From contig NZ_JARZFX010000003.1 of the NCBI RefSeq assembly GCF_036026595.1, positions 124,001-188,000 on the forward strand: a stretch of 64,000 nucleotides of DNA. The letters are read 5' to 3'. Below are positions 8,540 to 15,821 of this stretch, piece after piece. Every line of letters begins with the position of its first letter. Positions within the stretch are counted from its first letter, which is position 1. Origin of the DNA: Virgibacillus_P tibetensis (GTDB lineage: Bacteria; Bacillota; Bacilli; Bacillales; Amphibacillaceae). The notes beneath the pieces are model-generated. The model did not search any database. It saw only the letters and a list, made by a program, of their open reading frames with translations, and was not told the origin of the DNA. The position numbers were made by a program, and so were the translations under genes.

Positions 8540-8785
8540 GAAAGAGGCTGGGACATAACTAAATGGGAAGAATGAGAATCCGAACAATCGGAACTTAGCG
8601 TAAGCAAAATACGCAGACTCCTGTGGGAACAGCACGAGCTGAAGATCCACTGTGTGAAGTGCTCTTCTTCACACAGTTAGCTGAAGCCGTGCCCACTAAA
8701 AAGCGAAGTATTTTGTCGAAGCGATACATTTGCTCAGGCGTTAATGTTCGGATTTCCCTGAATACTTCCTCTTTTGTCCCAACCT
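8540..8785 (+). repeat. Family 1 dispersed structured repeat, copy A
   Basis: About 246 bp starting GAAAGAGGCTGGGACA and ending TGTCCCAACCT, so its ends are inverted. Copies B (23351-23600) and C (59546-59789) are over 90% identical by eye. Inner arms are nested: ATCCGAACA with TGTTCGGAT, GCAAAATAC with GTATTTTG, and an apical 11-bp stem ACTGTGTGAAG/CTTCACACAGT. It starts eight bases after the uppP stop. No gene is visible in 8533-8901. Conceptual reading frames inside it are not credible. Confidence 0.85.
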
Positions 8786-8867
8786 GTTTTTTGTTTAAGA
8801 AAAAGTTCCTTACCGTGAAAACAATTTGCTAACAGCTAAGAATAATACCACCATCCATAAATAGGTG

Positions 8868-8898
8868 AAAGCTCCCAGAATATCCTTCTGGAAGCTTT
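8868..8898. terminator. Terminator hairpin downstream of the radical SAM gene
   Basis: Arms AAAGCTCCCAG and CTGGAAGCTTT with one mismatch, just past the stop at 8902. The plus-strand T-tract (cttttgttta) is stronger than the minus one, so it may also close the uppP transcript. Confidence 0.65.
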
Positions 8899-8901
8899 TG
8901 T

Positions 8902-10032
8902 TTATACTTTCAGCTTTTTTTGTTTACGCATTGCTTTTGGAATATACACACAATATGGTTCGCTCTCCATATAATCTCCGGTAACATTATAGGCTCTAGA
9001 CCTCGAGCCTCCACATACATGCCGGAATTCACAAACACCGCATTTCCCTTTATACTTATCCGGGTTTCTCAAGTTTTGGAAAACTTCCGATTCACGGTAG
9101 ATTGTTGCTAACGGAGTTTGGCGGATATTACCTGCTTTTATCGGCAAAAGTCCACTTGGATACACGTCTCCAGTATGTGAAATAAACACAAAACCGTTTC
9201 CATCATTCACACCCTTAGGTGCACGACCTAATCCATCAATTTGTCCAATTTTACCTGTATTTAGTGCATCCTCATAGAAAATATTGTCTTTATCACTAAT
9301 ACCTTTAGCTTCACGCATTTTGTTTTGAATTACAACACGGCGATAATGCTGTGCTGCTGTTGTTTTTATATCAAATGGAACACGCTTCGAAAGCTTATAA
9401 AGCCATCTCAGTACACGTTCATGTTCGGCAGGTGAAATCATATCGGATTCTTTACCCCGCCCTGTAGGAACAAGGAAAAAGACGCTCCATAAGACAACTC
9501 CTAATTTTTCAACCATTTCAGCCATTTCATCTAAATATTCATAATTATATTTTGAAATAACCGTGTTTATTTGTAGAGGCATTTCCAATTCATGTAAGTA
9601 TTCTATTGCATTCATCGTTAAGTCGAACGAGCCTTTGGTACCTCTGAAATGGTCATGAACTTCTTTACAATGACCATCCACACTAAATGCCCAACGCGCT
9701 AAACCTACATCTTTTGCTTTTTGCATCGCTTCTTTTGTTACATTAGGCGTCGCTGATGGTGTCATGGAAACACGTACACCTTTTTTTACAGCATATTCAG
9801 CAATATCAAAAACATCTGGACGTTCTAATGGATCTCCACCTGTAAAAACAAGCATAGGATTATCCATTTCATATATATCATCAATTAGTTTTTTACCTTC
9901 TTCAAACGTTATTTCCAATGGGTTCCGATGGTACTGTGCTTCTGCACGGCAGTGTAAACATTTTAATTGGCAAGCACGTGTCAGCTCCCAAATAACAATA
10001 AATGGATTTTCATTATAATCTCGAGGAAACAT
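8902..10032 (-). CDS. Radical SAM/SPASM domain protein
   Basis: Radical SAM enzyme of 376 residues. The CxxxCxxC motif is in TRACQLKCLHCRAE near residue 19. The C-terminal SPASM-type cluster is visible as CGVCEFRHVCGGSRSRAY, with a later Cys in EPYC. It resembles the TIGR04053-type radical SAM/SPASM proteins, relatives of heme-modifying and peptide-modifying enzymes; the substrate is unknown. Start set at ATG 10032, five bases after aggagggg, although the frame is open to 10077. Its promoter carries the Crp/Fnr-type box at 10088-10103, linking it to the DUF2249 genes next door. No precursor-peptide gene was found beside it. Confidence 0.88.
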   Translation of the reverse strand: MFPRDYNENPFIVIWELTRACQLKCLHCRAEAQYHRNPLEITFEEGKKLIDDIYEMDNPMLVFTGGDPLERPDVFDIAEYAVKKGVRVSMTPSATPNVTKEAMQKAKDVGLARWAFSVDGHCKEVHDHFRGTKGSFDLTMNAIEYLHELEMPLQINTVISKYNYEYLDEMAEMVEKLGVVLWSVFFLVPTGRGKESDMISPAEHERVLRWLYKLSKRVPFDIKTTAAQHYRRVVIQNKMREAKGISDKDNIFYEDALNTGKIGQIDGLGRAPKGVNDGNGFVFISHTGDVYPSGLLPIKAGNIRQTPLATIYRESEVFQNLRNPDKYKGKCGVCEFRHVCGGSRSRAYNVTGDYMESEPYCVYIPKAMRKQKKLKV

Positions 10033-10060
10033 ATGACCCCTCCTATTAATTTCTGTCTTC

Positions 10061-10103
10061 ATTGTATAATACTCCATTTCCCATGGCTGTGATGTTTTTC
10101 ACT
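10061..10103 (-). promoter_or_regulatory. Crp/Fnr-type class II promoter of the radical SAM gene
   Basis: On the minus strand the box reads AGTGAAAAACATCACA (10088-10103; plus strand TGTGATGTTTTTCACT). The -10 hexamer TACAAT is at 10061-10066. Box centre to -10 edge is 29.5 bp, placing the activator near -41.5. The same spacing recurs at three other promoters in this window. Confidence 0.72.
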
Positions 10104-10158
10104 TAGTGTGGCATTGTCAATAAATCGTCACACGTGGCTATTTTATCACCTATAGGAA

Positions 10159-10192
10159 AAGACCTCCGAAGTGTAAAACTTCAGAGGTCTTC
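10159..10192. terminator. Terminator downstream of the solo DUF2249 gene
   Basis: Arms AAGACCTCCGAAGT and ACTTCAGAGGTCTT with one mismatch, five-base loop. It lies 14 bases beyond the stop of the 10206-10445 gene. Confidence 0.75.
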
Positions 10193-10205
10193 AACTAGTA
10201 AGCTT

Positions 10206-10445
10206 CTATTTCTTTCCAATTGCCACTCTCCATAGCAACGGACCTTCCTCCAGGTATTCCCAAATAAAAGTACCTTCTCTTTCCATCATAAATTGATACT
10301 CCAGTGGCTTCGGGTTGTGATCGTTGGATAACTCCATAAATTCTCCTGCATTAAGCTCATCAAATACCTCAAATATCCGTGGATGTCTAAATCTCGGCTC
10401 AATATCAGGTGCGTGTAATTTTACGGTATACTGTATTTCGTTCAT
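10206..10445 (-). CDS. DUF2249 protein (solo gene)
   Basis: A 79-residue soluble protein with a typical DUF2249 sequence: LHAPDIEPRFRHPRIFEVFD, the conserved NDHNPKPLEYQF, and a C-terminal WEYLEEGPLLWRVAI. The family shares the two-layer fold of TusA but has no cysteine here, so it is unlikely to carry sulfur. A conserved His (NDHNP) could bind metal or heme, which is inference. ATG 10445 follows an aaccccccatt-type purine-rich site on the minus strand (ggggggtt). It is divergent from the Crp/Fnr gene and has its own class II-like promoter. Family members cluster with denitrification and respiratory genes in other bacteria. Confidence 0.85.
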   Translation of the reverse strand: MNEIQYTVKLHAPDIEPRFRHPRIFEVFDELNAGEFMELSNDHNPKPLEYQFMMEREGTFIWEYLEEGPLLWRVAIGKK

Positions 10446-10490
10446 AATATTAACCCCCCATTATTATGGTACTATTTGTTCGACATCTAT

Positions 10491-10533
10491 ATTTTATCCT
10501 CTGGAACTGAACGCAGCTGTGAGAAAAAACACC
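10491..10533 (-). promoter_or_regulatory. Crp/Fnr-like promoter of the solo DUF2249 gene
   Basis: Degenerate box GGTGTTTTTTCTCACA on the minus strand (10518-10533) with -10 TAAAAT at 10491-10496. Centre to -10 spacing is again 29.5 bp. The left half is poor (GGTGT for TGTGA), so the assignment rests on the spacing shared with the better sites. Confidence 0.5.
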
Positions 10534-10540
10534 ATAAACA

Positions 10541-10556
10541 TATGATTTTAATCACG
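10541..10556 (+). promoter_or_regulatory. Candidate extra Crp/Fnr box before the regulator gene
   Basis: TATGATTTTAATCACG shares TGATT-TAATCAC with the strong box at 11437-11452. It lies 100 bp before the Crp/Fnr gene, but no -10 occurs at the class II distance in either direction. It could be an autoregulatory or repression site. Confidence 0.35.
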
Positions 10557-10656
10557 CTGTATACTTTTTAACTGATGTACCCGGTTTAAACATGATAAAC
10601 TAGAAGAAGAGAAGAGCATTACTTCATATAAGTTCCAAAAAGAGAGGAGCGTTTTA

Positions 10657-11349
10657 ATGAATACAAAATCCGTACAAGAGCTTTTGCAATCATTTCCTTT
10701 ATTTAAAGATCTAACTGACTTTGAGATGGAACCAATTCTTGATATTGCCAAAAATCGGACCTATCGTTCTGGCACACATATTTTTATGCAGGGCGACCCG
10801 TTAACTAATGTTTATTTCATCCACCTGGGAAAAGTAAAAATCTATAAAACAGACGTCCATGGAAAAGAACAGATTGTTAATGTACTCCAGAAGGGGGATA
10901 TGTTTCCGCACCAAGGGTTCTTCAGACAGGATGATTGCCCGGCACATGCTGAGGTGCATGAAGATGCCGTTTTAATATATATACCTATTAGTTCGTTCGA
11001 GAACTTCCTTATCACTCATCCGGAGACCTGTGTAAAACTATTTCGTGTACTTGGTGATAAGATTGTAGACCTGCAAAGCCGACTTGAAGAGAAGATTCTG
11101 CTTAATACATACGATCAAATTATCATGCTTTTGTCTCGACTAGCTAAAAGCTATGGGAAAGAATTAAGCGATGGGCAAATTCGGATTACTACTCAGTTTA
11201 CAAACCGTGAACTGGCAAATATGATAGGATCGAGTCGTGAAACAGTGAGTCGGACATTAACCCAATTGAAAAAAAAGAATTTAATCAGCACAACGAAAGA
11301 TGGGTATATCCTGGTAGAACCTGAAGCGTTGGAAGATGAATTATTTTAA
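10657..11349 (+). CDS. Crp/Fnr family transcription regulator
   Basis: A 230-residue regulator. Residues 15-130 form the cyclic-nucleotide-binding-type beta-roll (GTHIFMQGDPLTNVYFIHLGK). The winged helix-turn-helix occupies about 182-205, with recognition residues E195-T-V-S-R199, the E--SR pattern of FNR that reads TGA half-sites. No Cys cluster for a 4Fe-4S centre is present (only two scattered Cys), so it is neither E. coli-type nor B. subtilis-type FNR. It may respond to redox, NO or another signal. ATG 10657 follows agagaggagcg. Matching boxes lie at the promoters of the flanking radical SAM and DUF2249 genes and of the ba3 oxidase operon. Confidence 0.92.
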   Translation: MNTKSVQELLQSFPLFKDLTDFEMEPILDIAKNRTYRSGTHIFMQGDPLTNVYFIHLGKVKIYKTDVHGKEQIVNVLQKGDMFPHQGFFRQDDCPAHAEVHEDAVLIYIPISSFENFLITHPETCVKLFRVLGDKIVDLQSRLEEKILLNTYDQIIMLLSRLAKSYGKELSDGQIRITTQFTNRELANMIGSSRETVSRTLTQLKKKNLISTTKDGYILVEPEALEDELF

Positions 11350-11363
11350 ATACAGCTCTTTTC

Positions 11364-11395
11364 AAAGCAAACTGTTATTAATGGCAGTTTGCTTT
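11364..11395 (+). terminator. Terminator of the Crp/Fnr gene
   Basis: Perfect 11-bp arms AAAGCAAACTG and CAGTTTGCTTT, ten-base loop, followed by a run of T. It isolates the regulator from the operon that follows. Confidence 0.9.
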
Positions 11396-11436
11396 TTTAT
11401 TTTATATTTAAATCATGATTTATACAGATCCACTAA

Positions 11437-11479
11437 TGTGATTCTAATCACTACACAGCTAATTGAAAATGATTATCAT
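11437..11479 (+). promoter_or_regulatory. Crp/Fnr-type class II promoter of the DUF2249 operon
   Basis: Box TGTGATTCTAATCACT (11437-11452) is a near-perfect TGTGA-N6-TCACA. The -10 hexamer TATCAT is at 11474-11479. Centre to -10 distance is 29.5 bp, predicting a start near 11486 with the regulator at -41.5. No -35 consensus is needed or seen. Confidence 0.78.
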
Positions 11480-11508
11480 ATAGATATAAAATGAAAGAGG
11501 TGATCAAT

Positions 11509-11751
11509 ATGGCGATAAAAGAAGCTTTCTTAGAATTGGATGTACGTGAAGATTTACGATTAAAAAAGGAACCATTTGATAAAATTATGAGCACGATAAA
11601 GCAGTTGGAGGAAGGGCAGGATTTTATTCTGCATGCCCCTTTTAACCCAGTGCCACTGCATGCTGTTTTAAGAAGAAAGGGTTTTGAAAATAAGTCCGAA
11701 AAGGTAGATAAAAAGCATTGGAAAACAGTTTATACAAGGATAGAGGGTTAA
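11509..11751 (+). CDS. DUF2249 protein, first gene of operon
   Basis: An 80-residue cysteine-free soluble protein. The N-terminal LELDVREDLRLKKEPFDKIM and the middle FILHAPFNPVPLHAVLRRKGF match the DUF2249 pattern (strand, helix, then H-x-P-x-P-L loop). Start is ATG 11509 after gaaagaggtgatc; the upstream in-frame ATG at 11491 overlaps that ribosome site. First gene of an operon of two DUF2249-like proteins, a polytopic membrane protein and a DUF59 protein, all co-directional and closely spaced. An activity linked to anaerobic respiration or nitrogen-oxide handling is inferred from the regulator box and neighbours only. Confidence 0.83.
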   Translation: MAIKEAFLELDVREDLRLKKEPFDKIMSTIKQLEEGQDFILHAPFNPVPLHAVLRRKGFENKSEKVDKKHWKTVYTRIEG

Positions 11752-11756
11752 CGTTT

Positions 11757-11972
11757 ATGATGATCGACAATCGTGGGTTAGAGCCTCCCCAACCAATGAT
11801 GAGAACACTAAAAGCATTAGATAAGCTGCTTACAAATGAACAGCTATCAATTATTAATGATCGCCGACCAATGTTTTTATATGAGGAGTTAGACGAGCGT
11901 GGGTACGTGCACGAAACAGTAGCTTTGGAAGACGGAAGCTTTAAAATTATAATAACTAAGACAGGTGATTAA
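11757..11972 (+). CDS. TusA-like DUF2249 protein lacking the active cysteine
   Basis: A 71-residue protein starting at ATG 11757, five bases after the preceding stop, with gagggttaacg as ribosome site. It contains DNRGLEPPQPMMRTLKALDK, which aligns with the TusA/SirA signature D-x-RGL-x-CP-x-P but with Pro in place of the sulfur-carrying Cys. A second strand-rich half ends FKIIITKTGD. The fold should be TusA-like, but persulfide transfer is not possible by the usual route. The stop lies one base before the start of the membrane protein gene, so translational coupling is likely. Confidence 0.8.
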   Translation: MMIDNRGLEPPQPMMRTLKALDKLLTNEQLSIINDRRPMFLYEELDERGYVHETVALEDGSFKIIITKTGD

Positions 11973-11973
11973 T

Positions 11974-13218
11974 ATGATCCCCGGAGTCAGCATGAAGTCA
12001 GATACCAATGTCAAACTTCCATTAGCGTTCATCCTGTATGCTCTTGCTGCATTAGTAGTTGCACAATTTATTCTTTTTTTTAACAGTGACTCGTTAGCAG
12101 CTGGACAGTTTCGTATCCCGGATATTTGGATGGGAGCGCATTTTCTTTTATTGGGTTACGCAGTAATGATCGCAATGGGAGCCATGTATCAACTTGTTCC
12201 CGTTGCCTTTCTTACCCCTATCTGGAGTCAGAAGCTGGGGTACCTTCAATTCATTATAACTGCTGTTGGAATTACACTTTTTTCAATTTTACTCGGAATG
12301 AAGCCAGCTGACGCGATTTATGGAGGAATACTGGCGATAACCGGAATTATATTATTTATTTTTCAGATGACAAAAACAATCCTCAAACAAAAAGAGAAAA
12401 GCATGATGACTTATTTTGTTCTAGCTGCTATTACAAGCTTTTTCTTAACTGTAGGTGCTGGTTTCTTATTGGCCTGGAACATTGCTTATGGTGGTATTGG
12501 CAGCCATAACACTATTTTATATACCCATATTCTATTAGGGATTACAGGCTGGTTCACATTACTTATTTTTGGTTTTTCCTATAAATTAGTACCAATGTTC
12601 AGCCTTTCTCATGGCTATTCATTGAAATGGATGAAGAAAGCTTTTTTCACTTATGTCACTGGGCTTCTTCTCGTTATCAGTTCACTTTGGCTGAGCTTTA
12701 TCTATTTGGAAACAGTTGGATGGTTTTTTCTCTTCCTTGGATTTGTTTACTTTGTATTAGACGTAAAAGAGATTTTAATTAAAAGAATAAAGAAAAAGTT
12801 GGATAAGCCTTTTATCTTCTCGTTAGTTGCTATTCTAAATGGTTTAATGCTTCACTTTTTAGCTTTAGTATTGCATTTACTCAGTGTTAACGATGCTGCT
12901 GTTTGGAGCTGGCTTCTTTTTCTTTACATTATGTGCTGGATTATTTTTAGTATCTTGGGCTATCTATATAAAATTGTTCCATTCCTCTGGTGGACTCATA
13001 AATACGCCGATAAAATTGGAAAGGAAAAAGTGCCCACTTTAAAAGAGATGATCAATGAGCGGTTTAGTGTTGTTTTATTTCTATTATTTGCAGGTAGTGT
13101 AATCGGCTTAACCAGTGGCGCTTTATTACAGATTGGGGTTGCTGTACTCATTTTTCCAAGGTTTATTAGCAGCTACCTCACTAGCCTATGCCTTAACTAT
13201 TGTGCGGATTTTATGTAA
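11974..13218 (+). CDS. Polytopic membrane protein, possible heme-binding (NnrS/oxidase-like)
   Basis: A 414-residue protein with about 11-12 transmembrane helices. Conserved-looking polar positions inside helices include W52/H56 (IWMGAHFLLLGY), MYQLVPVAFL, YTHILLGITGW, SYKLVPMFSLSHGYS, LMLHFLALVLH and YKIVPFLWWTHK. This His pattern recalls NnrS and cytochrome-oxidase subunit I-like proteins, but canonical copper or heme-copper motifs are absent. Start is ATG 11974 after acaggtgatt. The last 20 codons (after GVAVLIF) read poorly. Removing one base near 13156 would give QGLLAATSLAYALTIV and a stop at 13222, so a frameshift at the 3' end is suspected. Confidence 0.8.
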   Translation: MIPGVSMKSDTNVKLPLAFILYALAALVVAQFILFFNSDSLAAGQFRIPDIWMGAHFLLLGYAVMIAMGAMYQLVPVAFLTPIWSQKLGYLQFIITAVGITLFSILLGMKPADAIYGGILAITGIILFIFQMTKTILKQKEKSMMTYFVLAAITSFFLTVGAGFLLAWNIAYGGIGSHNTILYTHILLGITGWFTLLIFGFSYKLVPMFSLSHGYSLKWMKKAFFTYVTGLLLVISSLWLSFIYLETVGWFFLFLGFVYFVLDVKEILIKRIKKKLDKPFIFSLVAILNGLMLHFLALVLHLLSVNDAAVWSWLLFLYIMCWIIFSILGYLYKIVPFLWWTHKYADKIGKEKVPTLKEMINERFSVVLFLLFAGSVIGLTSGALLQIGVAVLIFPRFISSYLTSLCLNYCADFM

Positions 13219-13240
13219 GTAAGAGGAAAGGAGAATAATC

Positions 13241-13537
13241 ATGTCACTTGAATCAAACGTAAATGCTGCATTATCCGACGTGATCGATCCAGAGCTGGGG
13301 ATTAATATCGTCGACTTGGGTCTAATTTATGGCATAGACATTCAGGAAACTGTTGTGATCATAAGAATGACCTTGACCACTCCCGGCTGTCCCATGCATG
13401 ATAGCATTAGAATTGGTGTAGAGCATCGAATCAGTCAGGTGGACGGTGTATCTGATGTGCAGGTAGAGATCAGCTGGGACCCTGCTTGGAACCCTGGTAA
13501 AATGAGTAACAAAGCAAGAGAGAGTCTCGGATTGTAG
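13241..13537 (+). CDS. DUF59/MIP18-family metal-sulfur cluster assembly factor
   Basis: A 98-residue protein with the family pattern DVIDPELGINIVDLGLIYG and the conserved Cys in TTPGCPMHD, near residue 51. Relatives (SufT, PaaD, YitW) help mature Fe-S proteins. Ribosome site gaggaaaggag precedes ATG 13241. As the last gene of the DUF2249 operon it may serve an Fe-S client made under the same conditions. A second DUF59 gene, the yitW-type, lies 1.1 kb away on the other strand. The two share the DPELGI-IV-LGLIY core but differ elsewhere, so this is not a recent duplication. Confidence 0.9.
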   Translation: MSLESNVNAALSDVIDPELGINIVDLGLIYGIDIQETVVIIRMTLTTPGCPMHDSIRIGVEHRISQVDGVSDVQVEISWDPAWNPGKMSNKARESLGL

Positions 13538-13542
13538 CTGCC

Positions 13543-13568
13543 GGAGGCCATTATTAAGAATGGCCTCC
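13543..13568. terminator. Terminator between the DUF2249 operon and moaE
   Basis: Perfect ten-base arms GGAGGCCATT and AATGGCCTCC with a six-base loop between converging transcripts. T-tracts are weak on both sides. Confidence 0.7.
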
Positions 13569-13588
13569 TCGTGTTACGAAGACAAAAG

Positions 13589-14062
13589 TTACTTGCCTTT
13601 CATGTCGTCTTCGGCAGGTATGTTCTCTGTGTAGGATTGCTTCTCTTTCTGATCACCGATCCAAAGAGTTCCATCTTCCCAATGTTCTTTTTTCCAGATT
13701 GGAACGATTTCTTTTATTCGCTCTATTGCATAACGGCTCGCTTCAAATGCATCATTGCGATGCGGTGTTGAGACTGCAATTACCACAGCAATATCAGAGA
13801 TCTCCAACCTACCGATACGATGTGCAATAGCTGTTCTTGCTCCATCCCATTTTTGATCTATTTCCTCGCCTATTTGTGCAAGCTTTTTCTCTGCCATAGC
13901 AACATAGGCTTGATACTCCAAATGTAATGTCCGCTTACCTTTTGTAAATTCTCTTACTGTACCAATGAACGTATTAACAGCTCCGGCTTCTGGACGAGTT
14001 ACTTTGGCCACTACTTCGGTTATTTCAATTGGCTTGTTTGTAATCCAATAATCAGTTTTCAT
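13589..14062 (-). CDS. moaE: Molybdopterin synthase catalytic subunit
   Basis: Large subunit of molybdopterin synthase, which with MoaD inserts the dithiolene sulfurs into precursor Z. MoaE hallmarks are visible: GAVNTFIGTVREFTKGK, LEYQAYVAMAEKKL, RIGRLEISDIAVVIAVSTPHR and the basic EIVPIWKKEHWEDG with the catalytic lysines. It is 157 residues long. The start at 14062 overlaps the mobB end by 11 bp, so the two are translationally linked. No moaD follows within this window. The gene is transcribed toward the DUF2249 operon. Confidence 0.95.
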   Translation of the reverse strand: MKTDYWITNKPIEITEVVAKVTRPEAGAVNTFIGTVREFTKGKRTLHLEYQAYVAMAEKKLAQIGEEIDQKWDGARTAIAHRIGRLEISDIAVVIAVSTPHRNDAFEASRYAIERIKEIVPIWKKEHWEDGTLWIGDQKEKQSYTENIPAEDDMKGK

Positions 14063-14585
14063 TTAATTGCCTCCCCACCATACAGGCTATTAATGCCGGT
14101 AAATTTTCTTCGGTTTTTTGTAAAGGAAATGTATAATAGTCACTATTTTCAGCGAGGACCTCATTCCAGCAGCCAACTGCAATAATATTGGACAGTTCCA
14201 GTAGGGCCATGTCTTTTTCATCTTTTAGGATAACTATTTTCGGATAATCTGCTTTTTTATATCCTTCAATTAATAAAATATCCAATGGCAGCACTGTATA
14301 AAATTGCAGGAGTTCGTCTAACTCAAATGAAGTTGTATCCTTTACGGTTATGTGAAGCTCTCTCTCCCCTTGTACAGCACTGATACTGGATCCTGCCTGT
14401 AGATGCTTCGAACTGTCCGTTTCCTTAACAGATGCTGGTTCTCCACCATGCCCATGGTGTTTTAGTGTACCTACTTGTAACTCTTTTGACGAAAGATAGC
14501 TGATTAACCTCTCCATAAGTGTGGTTTTTCCTGAATTTTTATAACCAACTACTTGGAAAATAAGCGGAGGATTCTTAATTTGCAT
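14052..14585 (-). CDS. mobB: Molybdopterin-guanine dinucleotide biosynthesis protein B
   Basis: GTP-binding adaptor of molybdenum cofactor maturation, 177 residues. Walker A GYKNSGKTT lies at residues 13-21. The family's LLIEGYKK and the LKHHGHGGE switch-like motif follow. Forms a two-gene unit with moaE. MobA, MoeA and MoaA are not in the window, so the rest of the pathway must lie elsewhere. The adjacency suggests a molybdoenzyme such as nitrate reductase in this organism (inference). Confidence 0.94.
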   Translation of the reverse strand: MQIKNPPLIFQVVGYKNSGKTTLMERLISYLSSKELQVGTLKHHGHGGEPASVKETDSSKHLQAGSSISAVQGERELHITVKDTTSFELDELLQFYTVLPLDILLIEGYKKADYPKIVILKDEKDMALLELSNIIAVGCWNEVLAENSDYYTFPLQKTEENLPALIACMVGRQLNEN

Positions 14586-14619
14586 ATAAATACCTCATTA
14601 ATTAGATTTAAATAAGTAA

Positions 14620-14647
14620 AAAGGTTAACCCAAGTGGATCAACCTTT
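14620..14647 (-). terminator. Terminator of yitW
   Basis: AAAGGTT/AACCTTT-type hairpin (ends of 14620-14647) followed on the minus strand by tttttactt. It lies 14 bases beyond the yitW stop. Confidence 0.7.
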
Positions 14648-14660
14648 CTCTATTTCTTGA

Positions 14661-14972
14661 TCAATCAGGAATTCCTAATGCAATTTTAGCATAACGGGAC
14701 ATTTTATCCTTGCCCCATGGTGGATTCCAAACGATATCTACTTTTATTTCTTTAATTTCTGGTATATCTGAAAGCGCACCTCTTACATCTTGCTCAATGT
14801 GACCAGCCAAAGGGCAACCCATCGATGTCAGTGTCATGGTAACGGTACATAATCCCTCGTCATCTAAATCAACATCATATATCAAGCCTAAGTTGACAAT
14901 ATCAATACCTAACTCAGGGTCAATTACGTTCTCAAGTGCACCTATCATATTTTCTTTTAACGCTTCATCCAT
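14661..14972 (-). CDS. yitW: DUF59 metal-sulfur cluster assembly factor, YitW type
   Basis: A 103-residue MIP18-family protein: ENVIDPELGIDIVNLGLIYD, then the conserved Cys in LTSMGCPLAGH, and a C-terminal VDIVWNPPWGKDKMS. Homologues (SufT-like) act in Fe-S protein maturation. It sits next to the yitV-like esterase as in B. subtilis yitW-yitV. ATG 14972 follows a gaggag-type site. Likely the housekeeping paralogue of the 13241-13537 gene. Confidence 0.92.
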   Translation of the reverse strand: MDEALKENMIGALENVIDPELGIDIVNLGLIYDVDLDDEGLCTVTMTLTSMGCPLAGHIEQDVRGALSDIPEIKEIKVDIVWNPPWGKDKMSRYAKIALGIPD

Positions 14973-15059
14973 AACTTTTACCTCCTCGTAAAGTTCCTAT
15001 ATCCATTTAAACATATTTACCTTCACTTTTAAATGATTTAACTCACACTTTGAAAATGT

Positions 15060-15821
15060 CTACAAGTGTTTTTCAAACCACTTGGCTGTTTCCAGAACAG
15101 CAAATCTGCTTACTTTATGATCCCGATTTGACTCTTTTAAAAATTTAATGGTATCCGTTGCTTTGTATAATCTGCTTGCCTCTTCGTAAAATGTATAGGA
15201 ATGGTCAAACGGAACAACCTTATCTTTATCTCCATGCCAAAACATAAGGGGACGTTGGTTAAGTTTTTCCAGCTGTTTTGATAAATCGTATTGTTCAAGC
15301 TTTCCATATAATTCATTCGCCTGTTCTTCAGTGATTTGTAAATCACCTGACTTTGTTAGATTATCTACAAGTGCTTTTGCATAGGCAGTGATTTTAGGTG
15401 TGCCCATCAGAACTGCCGCAGATTTTATCCAGGTATACTGAGTCAGGGCTGCTGAAGTGGTTATCCCACCCATACTTGTTCCGGCAACACCGAATCGGTC
15501 ATGCTGCACCAATCCTTTTCCATCAAGATATTCCTTTATATCCTTTAGTTCATTTACATTTTGAATGATGATTTCCCAAAAAGCATATTGTCTTGTTTCG
15601 GAAGAGGCTTTAATTTCACGTTCCCCATGATACTCACTATCCGGGAGTACTACTCGGTATCCTTTTTCAGCTAAGAGGTATGCCAATGGCAAATTATGTT
15701 CTTTTGCACTTGTAAAACCATGAAAATACGTAATGATAGGTAGCGCTTCGACTTTCCTGTTGGCTTCAACCACAATTAAACTTGGTATATTTTTTATATA
15801 TTCTTTATATACACTTATCAT
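15060..15821 (-). CDS. yitV: Alpha/beta hydrolase, YitV-type esterase
   Basis: A 253-residue alpha/beta hydrolase. The oxyanion region is TYFHGFTSAKEHN, the nucleophile elbow GTSMGGIT (Ser near 137), the Asp in WHGDKDKVVPFDH and the His in SNRDHKVS near the C-terminus. These give a complete triad. No signal peptide, so cytoplasmic. Same place and length as B. subtilis YitV. The natural substrate is unknown; acetyl-ester or small acyl-ester hydrolysis is typical of the family. Confidence 0.9.
   Translation of the reverse strand: MISVYKEYIKNIPSLIVVEANRKVEALPIITYFHGFTSAKEHNLPLAYLLAEKGYRVVLPDSEYHGEREIKASSETRQYAFWEIIIQNVNELKDIKEYLDGKGLVQHDRFGVAGTSMGGITTSAALTQYTWIKSAAVLMGTPKITAYAKALVDNLTKSGDLQITEEQANELYGKLEQYDLSKQLEKLNQRPLMFWHGDKDKVVPFDHSYTFYEEASRLYKATDTIKFLKESNRDHKVSRFAVLETAKWFEKHL

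Noticed and set aside
8623..8832. Open frame inside family 1 repeat copy A
   Set aside because: Its sequence is the palindromic repeat; copies B and C do not keep the frame.
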